DNA of 64,000 nt from Hyphobacterium marinum (GTDB lineage: Bacteria; Pseudomonadota; Alphaproteobacteria; Caulobacterales; Maricaulaceae). A model generated the notes under the pieces. It saw nothing but the letters and a program-made list of their open reading frames with translations. It did no database searches and had not been told where the DNA came from. This document shows, piece after piece, positions 16,453-25,438 of the stretch; the first letter of the stretch is position 1, and each line of letters begins with the position of its first letter. The position numbers and the translations under genes are program-made. Location of the stretch: positions 1-64,000 of the forward strand of contig NZ_JAZDRO010000006.1 of the NCBI RefSeq assembly GCF_036330325.1, given 5' to 3'.

Positions 16453-16467
16453 TTAAGCTTTGATTAA
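16453..16467. promoter_or_regulatory. CtrA-type binding site TTAA-N7-TTAA
   Basis: An exact TTAA-GCTTTGA-TTAA in the gap between the minus-strand deacetylase-like gene (25 bp away) and the plus-strand trpG. This is the full consensus of the alphaproteobacterial cell-cycle regulator CtrA. AT-rich sequence is otherwise rare in this gap. Confidence 0.55.
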
Positions 16468-16492
16468 TACCGCCCCGGACAGCGTTTCGTCG

Positions 16493-16521
16493 TTGGCGTC
16501 CCCGTCGCCCTGCCCTACCTT
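16493..16521 (+). promoter_or_regulatory. Candidate promoter of trpGDC
   Basis: TTGGCG (16493-16498), 17 nt, TACCTT (16516-16521). It would start transcription about 25 nt before the trpG ATG, leaving no room for a trp attenuator. Confidence 0.35.
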
Positions 16522-16553
16522 CCAACGCGAACCGGCGGGCAGGAATGGGCGGC

Positions 16554-17144
16554 ATGCTGCTGATCATCGACAACTACGACAGCTTCACCTTCAACCTCGT
16601 CCATTATGCCGAGGAGCTGGGCGCAAAGACCCGCGTCGTGCGCAATGACGCCATTACGGTCGCCGAGGCCATCGACGGCACCTATTCCGCCATCCTGATT
16701 TCGCCCGGTCCGGGGCGTCCGGACGCGGCGGGCATCTGCCTCGACCTGATCCGCAATGCGCCGGACGATCTGCCCGTTCTCGGCGTGTGTCTGGGCCATC
16801 AGGCCCTTGCCGAGGCCTTTGGCGGAACCATCGTGCAGGCCCGCGAAATCATGCATGGCAAGACAAGTGCGGTGACGCATGACGCCAGCGGCGTCTTCGC
16901 CGGACTGCCTTCGCCCTTCACCGCGGCGCGCTATCACAGCCTCGCGGTGGATACCGCCAGCGTGCCCGACTCGCTTATCGTCACTGCGACGACGGAGGAT
17001 GGCGAGATCATGGGGCTGCGACACCGCACCCGGCCCCTGCACGGCGTGCAATTCCATCCCGAATCCATCGCCTCGGAGCATGGACACTCGCTGATCGGCA
17101 ATTTCCTCAAATCGGGACGCGGACCTGCCGCGCAAGCCGCATGA
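16554..17144 (+). CDS. trpG: Anthranilate synthase component II (glutamine amidotransferase)
   Basis: 196 residues from the ATG at 16554. This start is preferred because AGGA lies 9 nt upstream; an ATG at 16545 would sit directly on that Shine-Dalgarno sequence. It begins MLLIIDNYDSFTFNLVHY and has the glutaminase nucleophile Cys79 in LGVCLGHQAL and the His-Glu dyad in VQFHPESIASEHG. It supplies ammonia from glutamine to TrpE, and may also serve PabB because no separate pabA is seen here. It overlaps trpD by 4 bp (ATGA), starting the trpGDC operon. Confidence 0.96.
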   Translation: MLLIIDNYDSFTFNLVHYAEELGAKTRVVRNDAITVAEAIDGTYSAILISPGPGRPDAAGICLDLIRNAPDDLPVLGVCLGHQALAEAFGGTIVQAREIMHGKTSAVTHDASGVFAGLPSPFTAARYHSLAVDTASVPDSLIVTATTEDGEIMGLRHRTRPLHGVQFHPESIASEHGHSLIGNFLKSGRGPAAQAA

Positions 17145-18160
17145 GCGCGCTGCTCGAATGTATCCAGGCCTTCACACGCGGTGAGCGCCCGGCCGCCGAA
17201 GCAATTGCCGGAGCGTTTTCCCTCCTGATGGAAGGCGATGCCGGGGACGCGGAAATCGGCGGTTTTCTGATCGGTCTCGCCGCCATTGGTGAGACGCCAG
17301 ACGATCTCGCCGCCGGGGCGACCGCGCTGCGCGCCCGCATGACCGGCATCACCGCGCCGGACGGGGCCATCGACACCTGCGGCACGGGCGGGGATGCGCG
17401 CGGCACCTATAACATCTCAACCGCCGCCGCGATCGTGGCGGCCGGTGCCGGTGCCCGCGTGGCCAAGCATGGCAATCGCGCCGCCTCGTCGAAGTCGGGA
17501 TCGGCGGAAGTCCTCGCCGAACTCGGTGTCGCGATGGATGCCGGTCCGGCGCGCGTGGAACGGGCCCTCAACGAGGCCAATGTCGGCTTCCTCTTCGCGC
17601 CCGCGCACCATTCCGCCGTTCGGCACGTGGCGGCGGCGCGCAAGGCACTGCGCGCGCGGACGGTGTTCAATCTTCTTGGCCCGCTCGCCAATCCGGCGGG
17701 AACCAAGCGTCAGCTTCTCGGCGTGTTTGATGACCGCTGGCTGGAACCGGTGGCGCTGGCGCTGAACAGCCTCGGTGCCGAACGCGCCTGGGTGGTCCGG
17801 GGCCGTGACGGGCTCGACGAAATCACCACGACCGGGCTGACCGATGTCGTGGAGCTGAAAGACGGCAGTACGCGGCGCTTCACGGTGTCACCCGAAGACG
17901 CTGGCCTGCCGGCCGCCACGCTCGATGATCTTGTCGGCGGCACGCCGCAGGAGAATGCTCAGGCGATGCGCGCGCTGCTGGACGGTGCGCCAGGGGCCTA
18001 TCGCGACATCGTCGTGCTCAATGCCGCCGCCGCGCTGGTTATCGCCGGTCTGGCTGACGATCTCAAGGACGGTGCCGCCAAGGCGCAATCGGCCATCGAC
18101 AGCGGCGCAGCGAAATCCGCGCTGGAACGCATGGCCGCCATCTCGCGGGGCGAGGCGTGA
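17141..18160 (+). CDS. trpD: Anthranilate phosphoribosyltransferase
   Basis: 339 residues. It has the PRPP-binding CGTGGDARGTYNIST, the adjacent VAKHGNRAASSKSGSAEVLAE and the anthranilate-site region HHSAVRHVAAARKALRARTVFNLLGPLANPA, the standard order of the family. It transfers phosphoribose to anthranilate. It is translationally coupled on both sides: ATGA with trpG and a GTGA overlap with trpC. Confidence 0.98.
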   Translation: MSALLECIQAFTRGERPAAEAIAGAFSLLMEGDAGDAEIGGFLIGLAAIGETPDDLAAGATALRARMTGITAPDGAIDTCGTGGDARGTYNISTAAAIVAAGAGARVAKHGNRAASSKSGSAEVLAELGVAMDAGPARVERALNEANVGFLFAPAHHSAVRHVAAARKALRARTVFNLLGPLANPAGTKRQLLGVFDDRWLEPVALALNSLGAERAWVVRGRDGLDEITTTGLTDVVELKDGSTRRFTVSPEDAGLPAATLDDLVGGTPQENAQAMRALLDGAPGAYRDIVVLNAAAALVIAGLADDLKDGAAKAQSAIDSGAAKSALERMAAISRGEA

Positions 18161-18957
18161 ACGCGTTACAGAAAATCGAGGCCTACAAGCGCGAGGAGAT
18201 CGTCGCGCGCAAGGCCGCCCGCCCGCTCGCCCAGATGTCCGAGGACGCGCGTGAGGCCTCGGCACCGCGCGGCTTTCTAAAAGCGCTGAAGGCACGCGCC
18301 GCACTCGACGGCATCGCCCTCATTGCCGAGGTCAAGAAGGCGAGCCCGTCCAAGGGGCTGATCCGCGCCGATTTCGACCCGGCTGCCCTCGCCCGGGCCT
18401 ATGAGATTGGCGGCGCGGCCTGCCTCTCGGTTCTGACCGACGCGCCCGGCTTTCAGGGCCATGAGGACTATCTCGTGGCCGCGCGGGCGGCCTGCGCCTT
18501 GCCCGTCCTGCGCAAGGACTTCATGCTCGACCCGTGGCAGATCGTGGAATCGCGCGCGCTCGGGGCCGATGCCATTCTCGTCATCCTCGCCAGCGTCGAT
18601 GACGCGCTCGCCGCGGACCTCATCTCGACGGCCTGGGGCTGGGGGATGGATGCGCTCGTGGAAACGCACAACGAGGCCGAGGTCGAGCGCGCGCTGACGC
18701 TCAATGCCAATCTCATCGGCGTGAATAATCGCGATCTGACCACGTTCGAGACCTCGCTGGCGACGTTTGAACGCCTCGCCCCGCGCTTTGCCGGTCAACG
18801 ATTCGCGGTGGCCGAAAGCGGCATCGCCACACCGGAGGACGTCACCCGCGTCCGCGAGGCCGGCGCACGCGCCGTCCTGGTGGGTGAAAGCCTTATGCGG
18901 CAAGGCGATGTGGCCAAGGCCACGCGCACCCTGATGGGGACGGCAGCGTTTACTTGA
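18157..18957 (+). CDS. trpC: Indole-3-glycerol phosphate synthase
   Basis: 266 residues with a GTG start overlapping the trpD stop. It forms a (beta/alpha)8 barrel with the catalytic lysine segment LIAEVKKASPSKGLI, PVLRKDFMLDPWQI (second conserved Lys), NANLIGVNNRDLTTFE and the phosphate site VAESGIATPEDV...GARAVLVGESLMR. It closes the indole ring in tryptophan synthesis. It is a separate trpC without a fused trpF. It is the last gene of the trpGDC unit; trpF, trpB and trpA are not in the window. Confidence 0.98.
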   Translation: MNALQKIEAYKREEIVARKAARPLAQMSEDAREASAPRGFLKALKARAALDGIALIAEVKKASPSKGLIRADFDPAALARAYEIGGAACLSVLTDAPGFQGHEDYLVAARAACALPVLRKDFMLDPWQIVESRALGADAILVILASVDDALAADLISTAWGWGMDALVETHNEAEVERALTLNANLIGVNNRDLTTFETSLATFERLAPRFAGQRFAVAESGIATPEDVTRVREAGARAVLVGESLMRQGDVAKATRTLMGTAAFT

Positions 18958-19025
18958 GGCGGGAAGGAGAGCTTTCCGGTGGCGCGCTGGGCGTCGCTCG
19001 CAAGAGGGCGTCGAATTTGTCAGCG

Positions 19026-19616
19026 TTATTCGACATGACACTTCCGTAGCTTCCCACGATCCGACCGCCTTATATAAACCTCGATAGGCTGTGGCTTTGA
19101 GCGGTCAAACAACCACCCATCGCCCGGGGCATCAACCACGTCACCATGTTCGACCGCCTCTATGTCTCCGCCATCACACCAGCGCGCATATAGCTGAATT
19201 CCGGCCTGCTCTGCGTCCAACAACGCAATTTGCCGCATATACGTTTCGATGTTCCCGCCATCGCAAGCGCTCGCTCCGTCACGCAGGTTTCTACGCCGGT
19301 CATCCGGAAGAGAATTGTATAACCAAATACCAGCCTCACCGATGGAGACATGGCTCGACTGGCCTTTTATCTGCGGAATCGTTTTGCGGACGAGGCCGAT
19401 CCAAAAGGGCCAGAACAGCACAATCGCAGCCGTCAAAAGCAGCCCAACAATTAGCCAGCCCCACGCCGGTTCTTGGACCCAAGCCGGACAAGACGAGCCA
19501 AACCGCTCACACCATTCTAGAATTATTAATTCGTAGTGAGCAGGGCCATCGGCCATCATGAATAAGAAGACGCTGGCAACGATCACCAAAAATGCCGAGG
19601 CGGACTTGTATAGCAT
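19026..19616 (-). CDS. Orphan membrane protein of unknown function
   Basis: About 196 residues from the ATG at 19616 (a TTG start 39 bp upstream is less likely; GGGG precedes the ATG). There are two transmembrane helices, about residues 6-21 (AFLVIVASVFLFMMA) and 52-72 (WLIVGLLLTAAIVLFWPFWIGLV), with a Cys-containing periplasmic loop between them. The cytoplasmic tail is rich in charged residues, Tyr and Trp and has the repeated phrases CDGGNIE and CDGGDIE about 30 residues apart. I recognise no family. Base composition is visibly more AT-rich than its neighbours (e.g. AATTATTAATTC near 19518), which suggests recent acquisition between trpC and lexA. Confidence 0.6.
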   Translation of the reverse strand: MLYKSASAFLVIVASVFLFMMADGPAHYELIILEWCERFGSSCPAWVQEPAWGWLIVGLLLTAAIVLFWPFWIGLVRKTIPQIKGQSSHVSIGEAGIWLYNSLPDDRRRNLRDGASACDGGNIETYMRQIALLDAEQAGIQLYARWCDGGDIEAVEHGDVVDAPGDGWLFDRSKPQPIEVYIRRSDRGKLRKCHVE

Positions 19617-19710
19617 CCCCAACCCATACCACGGGCCGGGGCAAAATCGCCACAAACAAGGTCATTCCGTGTCCTTCACGTCTCTACTTGCACCGAAGGG
19701 ATAGGAGGAC

Positions 19711-19737
19711 TTGACGCGCCCCCGGAACACTTATAGA
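19711..19737 (+). promoter_or_regulatory. lexA promoter
   Basis: TTGACG (19711-19716) and TATAGA (19732-19737) with a 15-nt spacer, about 54 bp upstream of the lexA ATG. The -10 lies inside the LexA box, as expected for autorepression. Confidence 0.55.
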
Positions 19738-19739
19738 AC
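19725..19739. promoter_or_regulatory. SOS (LexA) box of lexA
   Basis: Plus strand GAAC-ACTTATA-GAAC, i.e. GTTC-TATAAGT-GTTC on the minus strand. This is an exact match to the alphaproteobacterial LexA box GTTC-N7-GTTC. It covers the putative -10 of the lexA promoter. Confidence 0.9.
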
Positions 19740-19790
19740 ATCGCGTGAAGTTTATGTTTTGTTCCGCTCGCCGGTCGCGAAGGAAACGCC

Positions 19791-20471
19791 ATGCTGACGC
19801 GCAAGCAACACCAGCTTTTGCTGTTCATCCACCGCCGCATCACCGAGACCGGTGTGTCGCCCTCCTTTGACGAGATGAAGGATGCGCTGGAACTGGCGTC
19901 CAAGTCCGGCGTGCACCGCCTGATCACGGCGCTGGAGGAGCGCGGCTTCATCCGCCGCCTCGCCCACCGCGCCCGTGCGCTTGAAGTGCTCAAAATGCCG
20001 GATTCCGCCGCGCCTGCCGGTGCCGATCTCGGCCCCAATGTCGTGCGAGCCGACTTCAAGCGCCCGCCGCGCGAGGCGCGCGACAGCCGCGAAGTACCCC
20101 TGCTTGGCAAGATCGCCGCCGGTGTCCCCATCGAGGCGATCCAGCACGAGACCGACCGCTTCGTGTTGCCGCCCGATATTGCCGGCGGTTCGGGTGAACA
20201 TTTCGCGCTCGAAGTGGAAGGCGATTCCATGATCGATGCGGGCATTCTTGAAGGCGATATCGTCGTCATCGAACGCTGCAACACCGCCAATACCGGCGAG
20301 ATCGTTGTCGCGCTTGTCGACAACGAGGAAGCCACGCTGAAACGTCTGCGCCGCAAGGGCGGTTCAATTGCGCTCGAAGCCGCCAACCCGGCTTATGAGA
20401 CCCGCATTTTCGGACCGGACCGGGTCCAGGTACAGGGCCGTCTCGTCGGTCTCATCCGCCGCTATCACTAG
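19791..20471 (+). CDS. lexA: LexA repressor of the SOS response
   Basis: 226 residues. The N-terminal winged-helix domain (MLTRKQHQLLLFIHRRITETGVSPSFDEMKDAL) is of the alphaproteobacterial type. A linker follows, then the S24 autoprotease domain: cleavage site Ala110-Gly111 in LGKIAAGVPIEA, catalytic Ser146 in EGDSMIDAGI and Lys184 in EEATLKRL. It represses DNA-damage genes and cleaves itself when bound to RecA filaments. A perfect LexA box in its own promoter shows autoregulation, and a second perfect box lies upstream of the small gene at 43698-43790. It is convergent with comEC. Confidence 0.98.
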   Translation: MLTRKQHQLLLFIHRRITETGVSPSFDEMKDALELASKSGVHRLITALEERGFIRRLAHRARALEVLKMPDSAAPAGADLGPNVVRADFKRPPREARDSREVPLLGKIAAGVPIEAIQHETDRFVLPPDIAGGSGEHFALEVEGDSMIDAGILEGDIVVIERCNTANTGEIVVALVDNEEATLKRLRRKGGSIALEAANPAYETRIFGPDRVQVQGRLVGLIRRYH

Positions 20472-20482
20472 GCTTTCGCCGT

Positions 20483-22624
20483 CTAGTCGCGGTGTGTCCC
20501 TGCCATCGTGCCCGTGCCCGTCCCCGTCCAGGACCGGTCACCCCTGCGGTCGGCGACCGTTTCCCACGACGTGATACGGCCATCGGTGATCCGGAATGTC
20601 CGGGCACCGTCACGCGCGAGATCATCGGCATCGATCAGTTCGGCATCGCAGCGCGACCGGAGAACCCGGTTTACCTCAAGGCGCGTGACGACCAGATCCG
20701 CCGTGCGGCAGTCCTCGATCAGGGCTTCCTCGGTTTCCGGCGTCGCGATCAGCACGCCCTGCGCCCGGCCTGCACAGCCTGAGGCGTCGCAACGCATCCC
20801 CCTCGCCAGTCTGACTTCGCGGTCACCGGTCTGTTCGAGGAAGACTCGCGCCGCAAACCGCGAGCGCCGCGTTGTACTGGCCGACCAGTCTCCATCTGCC
20901 GCGTCATAGTGGGCAATGACCACGCCGCTATCCGTCACAAGACCGTCCGGGACCGGTGTGGCCCACCACAGGATGAGACCGGCCCCCATGAAGACCAGCC
21001 CCGCCAGCCTCAACAATCCCCGGCCTGCCACCAGAGCCGCAAATCCGGCGGCATAGAGCGGCAGGGCTGCGCCATGGCCCGCCGGGACCGGTGACAGCGC
21101 GCCGGGCCAATCGGCGATAAAGTGGGCAATGGATAGAACCGCATCCAGTCCCGCCCCCATCACGGCGAGCGGTATGGCTTCGAGGCCAAACGGCATCAGC
21201 GCCAGCGCGATGACGCCGGCCGGCATCACCAGGAAGGAAAAGATCGGCATGGCCGCCAGATTGGCGATGAAGCCGAAGGCGGCGAGCCGGTTGAAATGGA
21301 AGGCCGCAAATCCCGATGTCGCCGCACCCGCGATCAGGGACGACCAGCCAATGGCTCCGATTGATCCGGCGGCGCGGCGCAGAACGCCCGGGCGTGGCCC
21401 CGGCCGGCGGTGATCACGCAAGGCTCCAAAGGCTGTGATCAGGGCTGACGCAGCGGCGAAAGACATCTGGAATCCCGGCGTGACGATGCTTTCGGGCTGG
21501 ATGAGCAAAACCGCAAAGGCGGCCAGCGCAACTGAGCGCATGGAGATTGCTTGCCGGCCGACCAGAACGCCGATGAGCACCGCCGCCGTCATGATGAAGG
21601 CGCGTTGGGTCGGGATCGCGGCCCCCGAGAGCGCCAGATAGGCAAGAGCCGCGAGCAAGGCGGCAATCGCAGCCGGGTAGCGCGGGTCATGCCGCCGTGC
21701 GAAAGGCTCGATCGCGGCAAAGAGGAACCGTACCGCGAAGAAAACACCGCCCGCAAAGAGCGCCATGTGCAAGCCGGAAATGGCAAGGATATGCCCGAGT
21801 CCGGTGGCCCTGAGCGCCTCGGCGTCATCGGGCGATATTCCGGACCGGTCACCGGTCAAAAGGGCGGCGGCGATACCGGCGCTGCGCGGCGGCGCGCGCT
21901 CACGGATGCGTTCGGCCATCGACCAGCGGACGCGGGCGAAGGCCCGGGCGCGGCTGTCCCCGTAAAATTCAGCCGCCTCGGGCCGCGTTACGGCAAATCC
22001 TGATCCGCCAAGCCCTGAAAACCACGCCGCGAAGCCAGCATCATAGCCGCCGGGTGCCGCAGGCCGGGGCGGCGGCCCCAGAACGGCCCGGAGTGTAATT
22101 GCGTCGCCGGGCTGGAATGCGCCGCGGTTGGCCAGCACACGAACCCGCCGAGGCGGCTCATCCATGCCGTCGAGTGACGCAACGCGCAGGACCAGTCTCT
22201 GCCGCCCGCCGCTTTGCTGGACGCTTTCGATCCAGCCGGTGACGGTCCGCGCGCGCTCGGACTCTGCAACGACCGGTCCGGCGACCGAAAGGGTGCGCCA
22301 TTGCCCTCTCGCCCCGCCCGCGAGGACAAAGGCGGCGAGCATCAGCGTGATCAGCACGCTCGTCCGGTGGCGCCAGATGATCGCTCCGGCCAAGGCGCAC
22401 ACGGCCAGTCCGAACGCGGTCCAGCCGGCAGCCGCTGAAGGCTCGGCGGGCAGCGTGAAATAGACGGCCGAACCGATTGCAAACGCCACGGGACACCAGA
22501 GTGGCAGGTCCTGTACGGTGATGACCCGGGACGTGGTCAGCGCAGCCCAGCTGCGTTCCAGATTGGCGGCAATCGCCGCGCGCCAGGAGCCCGCCTGTTG
22601 TTGGACTGGCTCCGATACGGTCAT
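20483..22624 (-). CDS. comEC: ComEC/Rec2 family DNA-uptake channel protein
   Basis: 713 residues. An N-terminal cytoplasmic or amphipathic part is followed by two early transmembrane helices and a DUF4131-type soluble domain (VTGWIESVQQSGGRQRLVLRV...). The ComEC core has RAPPRSAGIAAALLTGDRSGISPDDAEALRATGLGHILAISGLHMALFAGGVF and about eight further membrane helices. The C-terminal metallo-beta-lactamase-like part is short and lacks an obvious HxHxDH motif, as in many alphaproteobacterial homologues. Family role: transport of single-stranded DNA across the inner membrane in transformation. It is divergent from gltX, whose start is 70 bp away, and converges on lexA with an 11-bp gap. Confidence 0.92.
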   Translation of the reverse strand: MTVSEPVQQQAGSWRAAIAANLERSWAALTTSRVITVQDLPLWCPVAFAIGSAVYFTLPAEPSAAAGWTAFGLAVCALAGAIIWRHRTSVLITLMLAAFVLAGGARGQWRTLSVAGPVVAESERARTVTGWIESVQQSGGRQRLVLRVASLDGMDEPPRRVRVLANRGAFQPGDAITLRAVLGPPPRPAAPGGYDAGFAAWFSGLGGSGFAVTRPEAAEFYGDSRARAFARVRWSMAERIRERAPPRSAGIAAALLTGDRSGISPDDAEALRATGLGHILAISGLHMALFAGGVFFAVRFLFAAIEPFARRHDPRYPAAIAALLAALAYLALSGAAIPTQRAFIMTAAVLIGVLVGRQAISMRSVALAAFAVLLIQPESIVTPGFQMSFAAASALITAFGALRDHRRPGPRPGVLRRAAGSIGAIGWSSLIAGAATSGFAAFHFNRLAAFGFIANLAAMPIFSFLVMPAGVIALALMPFGLEAIPLAVMGAGLDAVLSIAHFIADWPGALSPVPAGHGAALPLYAAGFAALVAGRGLLRLAGLVFMGAGLILWWATPVPDGLVTDSGVVIAHYDAADGDWSASTTRRSRFAARVFLEQTGDREVRLARGMRCDASGCAGRAQGVLIATPETEEALIEDCRTADLVVTRLEVNRVLRSRCDAELIDADDLARDGARTFRITDGRITSWETVADRRGDRSWTGTGTGTMAGTHRD

Positions 22625-22693
22625 ACCCCTATGACCTCCGGCAAACGCATGGTATCACCCGGCACCACACCGCAGCGCAGCATTCTTTCGCAC

Positions 22694-24109
22694 ATGCAAA
22701 ACAAGCAAACCGGCATCGTCACGCGCTTCGCGCCCTCCCCCACGGGATATTTGCACATTGGGGGTGCAAGGACCGCACTTTTCAACTGGTTGTTTGCCCG
22801 CGGCCAGGGCGGCCAATTCCTGCTGCGCATCGAGGATACTGATCGCGCCCGGTCAACCGAGGACGCCGTCGAGAAAATTCTTGAAGGGCTGCAATGGCTT
22901 GGCCTCGACTGGGACGGTGAGCCCGTGTCCCAGCATGCGCGCGCCGCCCGGCATCGCGCCGTTGTCGATGAGCTCGTCGCCGCCGGTGCCGCCTTCCGCT
23001 GCTACTGCACGCCGGACGAAGTGACGGCGTTGCGCGAGACCGCCTTTGCCGAAGGCCGCGCCTTGCGATCACCCTGGCGCGACAGGCCGGACAGTGACGC
23101 GCCGGCGGACGCGCCCCACGTCGTGCGTTTCCGGGCACCGGACAGCGATGTCGTGATTGCCGACGCCGTCCAGGGCGATGTCCGCTGGAAGGCCAAGGAA
23201 TTCGACGATCTCGTGCTGCTGCGAACCGATGGTGCGCCGACCTACAATCTCGCCGTCGTCGCCGATGATCATGACATGGGCGTGACCCACATCATCCGGG
23301 GCGACGATCACCTGACCAATGCCGCGCGCCAGTCGCAGATCTACGACGCGCTCGGCTGGGACCGCCCGGTCTTCGCGCATATTCCGCTGATCCATGGTCC
23401 GGACGGCAAGAAACTCTCCAAACGTCATGGCGCGCTCGGGGTCGAGGCCTATCGCGACATGGGGTATCTGCCCGCCGGGCTGCGCAATTACCTGCTGCGC
23501 CTGGGCTGGTCGAAGGGCGACCAGGAGTATTTCAGCGACGCCGAGGCGAAAGCCGCCTTCTCGCTCGACGGGCTCAACAAGGCCCCGGCCCGGCTCGATT
23601 TCGACAAGATGGGCAGCGTAAACGCCACGGCCCTGCGCGAGAGCGATGATACGGTGCTGACCGACGCCCTGCTGGCGCGCCTTGAGGCGGCGGGCACGCT
23701 TGAAATCGACGCAGGAACTGCGCGCGAACGCCTGCTGGCCGGTATGGGAGTGCTCAAAACCCGGGCCAAGACACTGGCAGAGCTGGAAGAGCAGACCTAT
23801 TTCCTGACGCGTCGGTCGCCCTTCGCGATCGAGGGCAAGGCCGCCAAACCGCTAGACGATGACGCCCTCGCCCGGCTGGGCCGGCTGCATGCGGCGCTGG
23901 CCGCGCTGGCGGACTGGTCGGAAGAGAACCTGGCCGCTGCCCTGAAATCCTTCGCCGAGGCCGAAGCGGTCGGGTTCGGCAAGATCGGACAACCGCTGCG
24001 CGCCGCCCTGACCGGTGGTGCGCCAGCCCCCGACCTTTCTGCGGTCATGCTATTTCTTGGCCGGACGGAATCGTTGGATCGTATCCACCAACAAGCCGCC
24101 GCCGGCTGA
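22694..24109 (+). CDS. gltX: Glutamyl-tRNA synthetase
   Basis: 471 residues from the ATG at 22694 (MQNKQTGIVTRFAPSPTGYLH), the start that places the HIGH-type motif at the family's usual distance. In-frame ATGs at 22631 or earlier would add an unconserved tail that overlaps the comEC 5' region. It is a class I synthetase: TGYLHIGGARTAL (HIGH), LLRIEDTDRARS and the KMSKS-type GKKLSKRHGALG. It charges tRNA-Glu and, in organisms with GatCAB, often also tRNA-Gln; alphaproteobacteria frequently have two copies. It is followed 21 bp later by gltA. No good Shine-Dalgarno sequence is visible, so the start is somewhat uncertain. Confidence 0.95.
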   Translation: MQNKQTGIVTRFAPSPTGYLHIGGARTALFNWLFARGQGGQFLLRIEDTDRARSTEDAVEKILEGLQWLGLDWDGEPVSQHARAARHRAVVDELVAAGAAFRCYCTPDEVTALRETAFAEGRALRSPWRDRPDSDAPADAPHVVRFRAPDSDVVIADAVQGDVRWKAKEFDDLVLLRTDGAPTYNLAVVADDHDMGVTHIIRGDDHLTNAARQSQIYDALGWDRPVFAHIPLIHGPDGKKLSKRHGALGVEAYRDMGYLPAGLRNYLLRLGWSKGDQEYFSDAEAKAAFSLDGLNKAPARLDFDKMGSVNATALRESDDTVLTDALLARLEAAGTLEIDAGTARERLLAGMGVLKTRAKTLAELEEQTYFLTRRSPFAIEGKAAKPLDDDALARLGRLHAALAALADWSEENLAAALKSFAEAEAVGFGKIGQPLRAALTGGAPAPDLSAVMLFLGRTESLDRIHQQAAAG

Positions 24110-24130
24110 ACGACAGACGAGGATGACGTG

Positions 24131-25435
24131 ATGAAAAGCAATGCCAAGGAATCCGGAACCGCAACCCTGACCATCAATGGCCAGTCCTATGACTTTCCGG
24201 TCCTGAAAGGCACGGTCGGCCCGGACGTTATCGACATCCGTACGCTGTACAAGAATGCCGGCGTGTTCACGCTCGACCCGGGCTTTACCTCGACGGCGAG
24301 CTGTGAATCCCACATCACTTATATCGATGGTGATGAAGGCGTGCTGCTGTATCGCGGCTATCCGATCGACCAGCTCGCCGAGAATTCCAGCTTCATCGAA
24401 GTTTGCTATCTGCTGCTGCATGGTGAATTGCCGGATGCGGCGCAGCTGGAGAGCTTCGAGAAGACCATCACGCATCATACGATGCTGCATGACCAGTTCG
24501 ACCAGTTCTTCCGCGGGTTCCGCCGCGACGCCCACCCGATGGCGGTCATGGTCGGCACGGTCGGAGCGCTGTCGGCGTTTTATCACGACTCCACCGACAT
24601 CAATGACCCCAAGGCGCGCACCATCGCCAGCCACCGCATGATCGCGAAAATGCCGACGATCGCTGCCCGGGCCTACAAGTATTCGGTCGGCCAGCCTTTC
24701 GTCAGCCCGCGCAACGATCTGGACTTCGCCGCTAACTTCCTGCGCATGTGTTTCGCGGTTCCGGCCGAGGATTATGAAGTCAATCCGGTCATGGCCCGCG
24801 CCATGGACCGCATCTTCATCCTGCATGCCGATCACGAACAGAACGCCTCCACCTCGACGGTCCGCCTTGCCGGTTCGTCGGGCGCGAACCCGTTTGCCTG
24901 TATCGCCTCGGGCATTGCCAGCCTGTGGGGACCGGCCCACGGCGGGGCCAACGAGGCGGCGCTGAACATGCTCGAGGAAATCGGCTCGGTCGACCGGATC
25001 CCGGAATACATCGCCAAGGCCAAGGACAAGAATGATCCCTTCCGCCTGATGGGCTTTGGCCACCGCGTCTACAAGAATTACGACCCGCGCGCGAAAGTGA
25101 TGCGGACGACCTGCCACGAAGTCCTGAAGGAAGTCGGCGAAACCGATGATCCGCTGCTGGCCGTCGCGCTGGAGCTGGAAAAGATCGCGCTGGAAGACCC
25201 GTATTTCGTCGAGAAGAAGCTGTACCCGAATATCGACTTCTATTCGGGTATCACGCTGCGTGCGATGGGCTTCCCGACTTCGATGTTCACTGTTCTGTTC
25301 GCCCTGGCCCGGACCGTCGGCTGGATCGCGCAGTGGACCGAAATGCTCGAAGACCCGACGCAGAAGATTGGCCGCCCGCGCCAGCTTTTCGCCGGTGCGA
25401 CCGAGCGCGACTACGTCGCCATCGATAAGCGCTAA
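24131..25435 (+). CDS. gltA: Citrate synthase
   Basis: 434 residues from the ATG at 24131, preceded by GAGG at good spacing; a GTG immediately upstream is also in frame. It is a type II (hexameric, Gram-negative) citrate synthase: ITYIDGDEGVLLYRGYPIDQLAE, HADHEQNASTSTVRLAGSSGANPF, WGPAHGGANEAAL (catalytic His), FGHRVYKNYDPRAKVM (second His) and NIDFYSGI (Asp). It condenses acetyl-CoA and oxaloacetate at the entry of the TCA cycle. It lies 21 bp downstream of gltX on the same strand and is probably co-transcribed with it. It ends 3 bp from the convergent lpxB stop. Confidence 0.98.
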   Translation: MKSNAKESGTATLTINGQSYDFPVLKGTVGPDVIDIRTLYKNAGVFTLDPGFTSTASCESHITYIDGDEGVLLYRGYPIDQLAENSSFIEVCYLLLHGELPDAAQLESFEKTITHHTMLHDQFDQFFRGFRRDAHPMAVMVGTVGALSAFYHDSTDINDPKARTIASHRMIAKMPTIAARAYKYSVGQPFVSPRNDLDFAANFLRMCFAVPAEDYEVNPVMARAMDRIFILHADHEQNASTSTVRLAGSSGANPFACIASGIASLWGPAHGGANEAALNMLEEIGSVDRIPEYIAKAKDKNDPFRLMGFGHRVYKNYDPRAKVMRTTCHEVLKEVGETDDPLLAVALELEKIALEDPYFVEKKLYPNIDFYSGITLRAMGFPTSMFTVLFALARTVGWIAQWTEMLEDPTQKIGRPRQLFAGATERDYVAIDKR

Positions 25436-25438
25436 TCG

